Source: Chrysemys picta bellii (lineage: Eukaryota > Chordata > Testudines > Emydidae). Taken from it: a stretch of DNA of 64,000 bases. Location: positions 66,046,506-66,110,505 of the forward strand of contig NC_088794.1 of NCBI RefSeq assembly GCF_011386835.1, written 5' to 3'. Each line of letters opens with the position of its first letter. Within the stretch, counting starts at the first letter, position 1. The notes below the pieces were generated by a model, which made no database searches, was not told where the DNA came from, and saw nothing but the letters and a program-made list of their open reading frames with translations. Both the position numbers and the translations under genes were made by a program. Shown here in pieces: positions 57,767 through 64,000 of this stretch.

Positions 57767-60700
57767 AAGTTCCTAAATGTTAAAGCTGTAGAATCATCCT
57801 CTAATCATCACATCACATTTTGCACCTAAAAACTCCATAGACATGGGTTTATTTTATCTTCAAATACATTTTCCAAGCATGGGGAGTTGAGAGTTTTATT
57901 ATTGTTAACTACTTCGTACTACTTTAAACATGCAACCCTGCATGGCTAGGTATTCCTACCCTTAAGAAATACTCTATATGGCTCTTGTGTATTGTACGTA
58001 GGACAATGTAGATGCACAGTGGAAATTTAGCCCAGTGCCCATGTGAATTCTTGAACAAGAAAACAAAAGTCTAGTTTGTTTAGTTAGTTCTCATCATGTG
58101 TACAGTATATATGGGGTGTAGTGAAGAGCTAGTGCCATATTTTAGAGTTTAAAAATGGAAATTGTAAAATGTTTGACACTTTATGAATAAACATTTATAC
58201 AGTGGCATAAGCGTACATAGATCTCCACAGACCATAGAAAAGACAGAGTGGGTTAGATTCTCTCCTGTGCCAGAGAACTACTCAGCACAGGAGAGAGGGA
58301 GGCATCAAGGAGATGGTTATGGCCTGTCTCTTTCATATCCAACATGGCTACAGCAACACTGCGAACATTAAAGATAAGTGGCACATAGCAGGTATTCAGC
58401 CACATTTTCTAACAAAATTATGACCTCTTTGATCTGCTCAGGCAGTCCAAAGGGTCAAGAAACTGACCACAAATGTCTAGAAGATAATTCCCCAGGTGTA
58501 GCGAACTGCCTCATGGTGCTTTTGTGCTGGATCCAAGTGCTGTACCTATCTGCCTCCTTTAGCTTAGGGACCATATTGGGGACAGGAAGAGGTGTGTCAG
58601 GATAGGAAGGGAAAGGATGGGGGAGTGCCACCCTACACCAGCAGCAGACACTTGTTGCTGTAAGTATCGTCATTCCTTTTGTTTTTATAGTTAGGGATGA
58701 ATAAGCCTCATGGACTTAGAGGTTTACTGAATCTCTCAAACGATGTTTGCTTTGCAAAACTTGTCCAAATACACACAACTTCCCTCCCCGACATTAAACC
58801 CTTTATTATCAAGACTGAGTCAATCAAAATAAGATACAAAGAAATATATCTTTTCTAGCTAATGGGAAGCTTATGCTATATATTAGGGTAGAAGAATACC
58901 CCAAACTCTAGGCTGGCAGAAGTTAATGCCCCACACATGGTGTATATATACTGTAACCTTTCGTTTCCTTAGCGTATTTCTCTCTCTCTCTGCTTCCCTG
59001 TGTCACAGCTTCTGTACTTGTTTTACATTCTGCCTTCTCATTATTCCAGCCTATTTTTTTCCATTAGATTCTGCCGATCTTTTTCTGCATGATCTCTCTA
59101 AAGCAGGATGAAAAACCAATAATGTCAGAGCTCAGATCAGACCTTTGAAGGGGTTCAGAATGAAGCGAGTATGCGACAATGGGAGAAAGGAAGGGTAAAA
59201 AACCCTTTAAGAAGTGCCAGAGGAATACAGGTGGAATAATACATATGCACATATTGCTAACACTATTTTTGTACCAATTTTTGTGTTTACTTTTGTAGTG
59301 TGCTCTTGTTAGCTAGTAACCCATCTGCAATTCCTGTACCAGCCCATGCATTATGTAGGCATAAATGTCTGTTACTAAGCTCCAAGTTGTTAATTGGGGT
59401 CCCATTGTGCTAGGTTCTCTTTAAACACAAAAATTAGATGATCCTTACCTTGAGAGGCTTACAACCTAAAGACACAAACAGATGAAAGGCAAAGGATGTG
59501 GATATAAATACAAGTAAATGAATATGGTGAACAGCTTTGCTAGATATTTGTATTATACTCGTGTTTCGTTTTCTGTTTTGATTGGGTTTAGAGGTAGAGG
59601 AAGAAGAGAATAAGACAAAAGCAGGAAAGGGAAGGGAAATAATCGCAGCTCATCATCTGCCAATGAATCCAATAAATGCCCTACAAATGCTAAACATTTA
59701 GAAGAATAATTATTGGATAAATAATACCATATTAATACCATATTTTTCTGGGTGGTGGAGGTGTAAAATGACCTTGTCTTTTTTGTTTTCTTTAACAACA
59801 ATAAATTTGGCCTATACTTTTGTGTCTTGACTCCATTCCTACTTTTTAATTTTTTTTACACCTTCTCTTTAATATTAATTCATATAGGGTGAAATCCTGA
59901 CCCCACTGAAGTTAATGGGAATGTTGCCATTGATTCTCACTGGGCCAGTATTTCATCCTTAGGGCCAAATACTGAAAATCTTACTCTGTCCTGGATCAGA
60001 CAAAACTCCCATTGAGCTCAACAAGAATGTTGGCTAAATAAAACAGTCCATAATTAAGGACCTTGGGATCTGGCTTGTAGTATTAAAAACTATTGTTTCA
60101 CTGCCGGATAGAAAACTCCTAGGTTGTTGTCTAATGATAGTAATAAAGTTCTCTGATGATACTAAACACATGGGAGATACTAAAGCTGAGTTATTACTGT
60201 TAAGTATCTGTGTAGCACCATAAGTGTAAATATTGCTTACAAAAGCATGTAAATAATATATGGTGCATCAGGGATAATAATTGTCTGTCTGTCTTTTCCA
60301 CATCTTTAGGCTTTTAAACGATCTATATGCACAGTTTGGCTTTTATATTTCAAGGGCCACATTCTATTATTGAATGAATGGGCATACTTCCCATTGACTA
60401 ACCCAACCTTCCAAATATCTCAAAGAAGACAGACATATGATCCTTTTAAAGCAGTATATTTTAAAATATAACTAAACCAGTATACTTAACTCATTTGCAA
60501 ATTGTTACTTATATTTAAAGAAATCACTAATGTCATGCTACAAGCAAAATATAGCTTGTTACCGATCGCTCTAGTGTTATTGAATGTATGTAATTAGCAT
60601 ACAATTAAAACTACATCAGAAAAAACTTTGTGTTCCCAAAGCTTGTGTACTAAAATGTGTACAGGGTGTTTGTTCAGTAAAAAAAGAATCCCGTTATATC

Positions 60701-61286
60701 TCTCTTTTCTCCACTTTAGGTAGTCAGACCGAAATCATGGAATAAATTGTTCCTAAGACTCCTCTATCACAATGTGGGGAACTGTATACATTATCCTCTC
60801 ACAGGAGAGAGCTTGGCGACTGTGCAGCATGTAAGAATCTCTAGGGGATCCTGTCCATAGCACTGCAACTAAGATCTAATCCCAGATGTAAGAGTATTCG
60901 TACAGAGTCTGTTATGAAAAATCTGTTATTCAGCCAGCTCTAATGGGAAGTTACTTTAATTTAATTTGTCAGGAGATGTTTGTCTGCAAAGAGGCAGAGA
61001 TAAACCTGACAGGATTTCTTCATACCTGAAGGATGTCACCAGATAAAGTGTTTCAGCAATTATATATATTTATACAGTGCTAGAAAGGGAATGAAAGTAC
61101 TACACGCAAGAGAGATGTTAATGAACATTTTGGTGTTTTCTCATCCTTAATGTATTCATTCATGGAGATAGCAGGTGCCATGAAGCTGAATGTGAAACAG
61201 TGAAAGCGATTGCAAATATTGAAGCTGCGAAAACGTGTTCAAGTTATATAATGTGATTTTTTTTTTGGCCCAGCAATTACATTATA
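57767..61286. other. AT-rich sequence with SINE and palindrome fragments
   Basis: At about 59,388-59,475 GGTCCCATTGTGCTAGG and ACCTTGAGAGGCTTACAACC resemble a MIR-like SINE fragment. At about 59,886-60,040 two degenerate units with GGGTGAAATCCTGACCCC and GGGCCAAATACTGAAAATC resemble palindromic repeats. No gene is recognised. Confidence 0.5.
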
Positions 61287-61606
61287 CAGTAGAACCTCTA
61301 TTTTACAGACACCAATATTAACAAAACCAACTATCTGAACCATTTTTCAAAAAAAAAGAAAAAAAAATCATATAATGAAAGTGATGTTGATGAAGAACAA
61401 GTCAACATCCCTTCACATTCCAATTCCTTCAATGTATTGAAAATCGGTTTGCAGTGATTTGAAGGACAGCAAGAAAGCAGGGCAATGCACCATCCTGCAA
61501 CTTATGCACCATACCTATTGTAATATTGAGAAGTTCAATTTTATGAACATTTTTATTTTATGAACTCCTCAGTCCCCAATTAGTTTATAAAATAAGGGGT
61601 CTACTG
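61287..61606. mobile_element. 320-bp Tigger/pogo-like element
   Basis: The ends CAGTAGAACCTCTATTTTA and the right-hand TAAAATAAGGGGTCTACTG are inverted repeats (complement CAGTAGACCCCTTATTTTA). TA precedes the left end (61,285-61,286); the right flank is CA, one transition from the TA expected for Tc1/mariner/pogo insertions. CAGTAGAACCTC is a Tigger-type terminus. The interior keeps no open frame, so this is a deletion derivative. Confidence 0.7.
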
Positions 61607-64000
61607 CATTTACAAAACCATTTAGGATCAAGATTTCCTTTCTTCAGGTACATACATTATCAACCTTGTTTCCTCTTTCTGATGGAGAATATAAGCCTAC
61701 ACATATTGTATCAAATCCTGCTTTTACACATACTGGGGGAACTCTAAGGATGTAAATAGGAGCAGAATTCAGACATTTTCTGAATTCAGTGGAGGATACT
61801 GAGAAAGATATGGAAGCAGAGATGAGAATATCTCTAAGTATTTGGTCATAGCAAACCCTCTCTTTATTCTAAAACCAAAACAGGGTGGTGTATTTTAGAA
61901 CTGGGGTGAAGAAACAAGAGATTAAATGAAGGATTGTTCCATCATTATAATTGATAAACGGGGACACTTTTGCTTTCACAAAACCAAACCAAGGGATCCT
62001 TTGGATATGGATTCCACTTGTTCAGAATTGCAAAAGTGTTTGAGAGTATGCGCTTTGGATGAAAGGTTCCAGCCCTTCTCTACCTATAACAATGTAAACA
62101 GCAAGCGTTTTTTGGTGGTGAGAGCTAATTTATACTTCTGTATTAATAAATACAAATTAATACATCAACATGTGTTCTGTAGGTTTATTGAACCGATAGA
62201 AAGAACAAATGTCATTGTTCTGTTTTATGCGTATACTTATCCTATGGGCTGTCTCTTGTACAGAAAGTCTGCTCTTCAGCATTCTTAGGCCAAGTTAGTT
62301 TATTTAAATGCTATTGACATTTGATCTCCATAAATACAGTAATTATTTCCCCCATCATTAATACATATACCAACTAGGAAACTGACCTACATCTTCAGTA
62401 TACTGTTCCTTAATAAGAAATTTTTAATCATATTAAAATCTTTTAAATCATATTACATCAATCAGACCAGTTGTATTTACGAGATGGGATTATTTTAAAT
62501 GTAATAAAAAAAGCATGTTTAAAAGGTCCAGACAATTGGTAATTCAAAACAAGAACAGTGTGAGCTCTAAAATAGATTTTTGTCAGTTTAATTTTAGATA
62601 CAACTTTAGCTTGCTTGAATCCTAATTCACTAGGAAAATAACTTTCTTTAGAAACTAAAGATGGTGATTAACGCAATAAATTTAGTAAATCATAAATGCA
62701 CTAACAGTGTTTACTACGCCTATCTTTTAACTGCTCTGGAACTGTAGAGTGCATTTATTTGTGTTAGTTTGCTTGACTTCCTCTGCTTGAATAGGTTTCA
62801 TTTCTTATGATCGTAACCTAAAACTATCATCAACAAACAATATCCCAACTCCCATTTCACTTCAGCCATGCTGAACTGTTTTTACTGCCAATAAGACTGT
62901 GTATCCCACAACAATATCCCATAAGAGTTCAGCACCTCTTCTTAGTTTGCCAACTAAAGCTGCCAGATGACAGGTGTAAGAGGTCCACATAGAAATTATG
63001 TAACTTGATAACTCAGCTTTACTCTTGTGTTCTAGCCTCTGTTGTAAGAAGATATTATTTAGCTTGTATCACTGTTGCAAATTTACTGGATTCCTGCAGA
63101 ATTTTTCTGCCCCCTGTGTGATTATATTAACTTTATAATACCTTGATTTTTTGCCTATTCATGCTAAAATGTCTTGTCAGTGAGCATCATTGTTTCAATT
63201 ATTGTATGTTTATTCTGTGAAATGAATATTTCATAATGCAGATAAAGATGATTTTCCAGAGTAAAGTATGCAGCTAGGACTCTTACAATACCCACACATA
63301 AGTTACTCTTATAATACCCATACATAAACAAACCTAAATGCCTAGCACACTTGTGGGAGTACTAAATAATTAATAAATAACAACCAGACAGATGGTACTA
63401 CACCTAATTGTTATCTCTTTCTGGTATTCATTTCTCATTAATATATACCTGCATTGTGAAGTGTGTTGAAAAGTGTTATGAAAGAGTCAGCAGCAGGTAC
63501 AATACAGAGATGAGGAGGGGGAAGCAGAATACACACAGTTCTAAGTGAGCCTCTTCAGTTTTAATGACCCAGAGGTCAGCAAAGTGCATGCACACACATG
63601 CAGTTGTGGCAAATGGTTGTATTGTGCTTGTATGTTGAAGTTCTAAAAAAAAAAATGCTTCGAAGGGTTTGGGATTTCCTTTTTAAAATTCTGCCTCTTT
63701 TTTCTTTTCCTGACCATGTGACAGTTGGAAATGACAAATAGTCTAAAAAGCACAACAGTTCTTTATTAAGGACTGAATTATTATTACAGGATGACATGAT
63801 CCAAGATTTCTAAATCTAGTGATAGATGTAAAAACATTAGCCAGGATGTTTGACCTCTTTGGATTGGCACAAGGAGATCACTGCAATGACAACCAATGTT
63901 GTCTCCATGTCACATACAGGTCTGAACCCTGAATGAGGTAAAAAAATGGGAGGAGGAAAGATGCTGCTGGAATTGGTCCGCAGCCACCTTTTCAGTGATG
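61607..64000. other. AT-rich sequence, no gene recognised
   Basis: A plus-strand frame of 120 codons (61,926-62,288) lacks recognisable motifs and is in an AT-rich context. A diverged 26-bp tandem (ACTCTTACAATACCCACAC / ACTCTTATAATACCCATAC) lies at about 63,279-63,328. Nothing else is supported. Confidence 0.5.

Noticed and set aside
61926..62288. 120-codon plus-strand ORF in unique sequence
   Set aside because: No recognisable domain or motif, AT-rich background, no neighbouring exon-like structure; one such frame is expected by chance in 64 kb.
1..64000. CRISPR array, bacterial operon or phage content
   Set aside because: No regularly spaced direct repeats, no prokaryotic-type dense coding; repeat content is clearly vertebrate.

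Overview
The window is almost certainly a gene-free stretch (intergenic or deep intronic) of a sauropsid nuclear genome, most likely a turtle. The evidence is the repeat content: CR1 LINEs ending in ATTCTATGATT-type tails, tRNA-headed SINEs with a CR1-like tail (the tortoise/Cry type), MIR-like SINEs, short palindromic DNA elements, several hAT elements with 8-bp target duplications, and a DIRS-like retrotransposon. I recognise no intact protein-coding gene, no tRNA or rRNA gene and no CRISPR array. The background is AT-rich, and nearly every GC- or CpG-rich block coincides with a transposable element.

Layout. 1-10 kb: AT-rich sequence with short palindromic elements (2,921-3,008; 3,019-3,266; 3,841-3,927), a rearranged CR1 (4,185-5,015, minus), MIR-like SINEs and a possible LTR-like unit (8,614-9,203). 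10-20 kb: a hAT element (10,272-11,159), a hairpin-rich MITE (14,887-15,181), a fold-back retroelement (17,000-17,136) and a MITE at 18,182-19,124 that carries a nested hAT element. 20-30 kb: an autonomous-type hAT element (23,866-27,244) with a decayed transposase, and a 5' hAT end at 29,288. 30-44 kb: a CR1 3' end (32,700-33,026) and three hAT elements at 37,000-38,389, 38,591-38,915 and 41,847-43,124. 44-64 kb: a mostly unremarkable AT-rich tract, two small DNA elements (49,846-50,025 and 50,243-50,471), a second rearranged CR1, a decayed DIRS-like element on the minus strand (about 52,085-56,230) interrupted by a 124-bp hAT MITE, a 134-bp retroelement with a hammerhead-ribozyme-like core (57,619-57,752), and a Tigger-like element (61,287-61,606).

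The coding remnants belong to mobile elements: a hAT transposase, DIRS-like gag and RT/RNase H, and CR1 ORF2. All are disrupted. The small hAT elements share terminal CAGGGC motifs with the transposase-bearing copy, which suggests mobilisation in trans by related enzymes. The observations most worth a second look are the hammerhead-like motif inside a short retroelement with a 14-bp target duplication, and the in-frame insertion of a 124-bp hAT MITE (plus 8-bp duplication, 132 bp = 44 codons) in the DIRS-like gag remnant.
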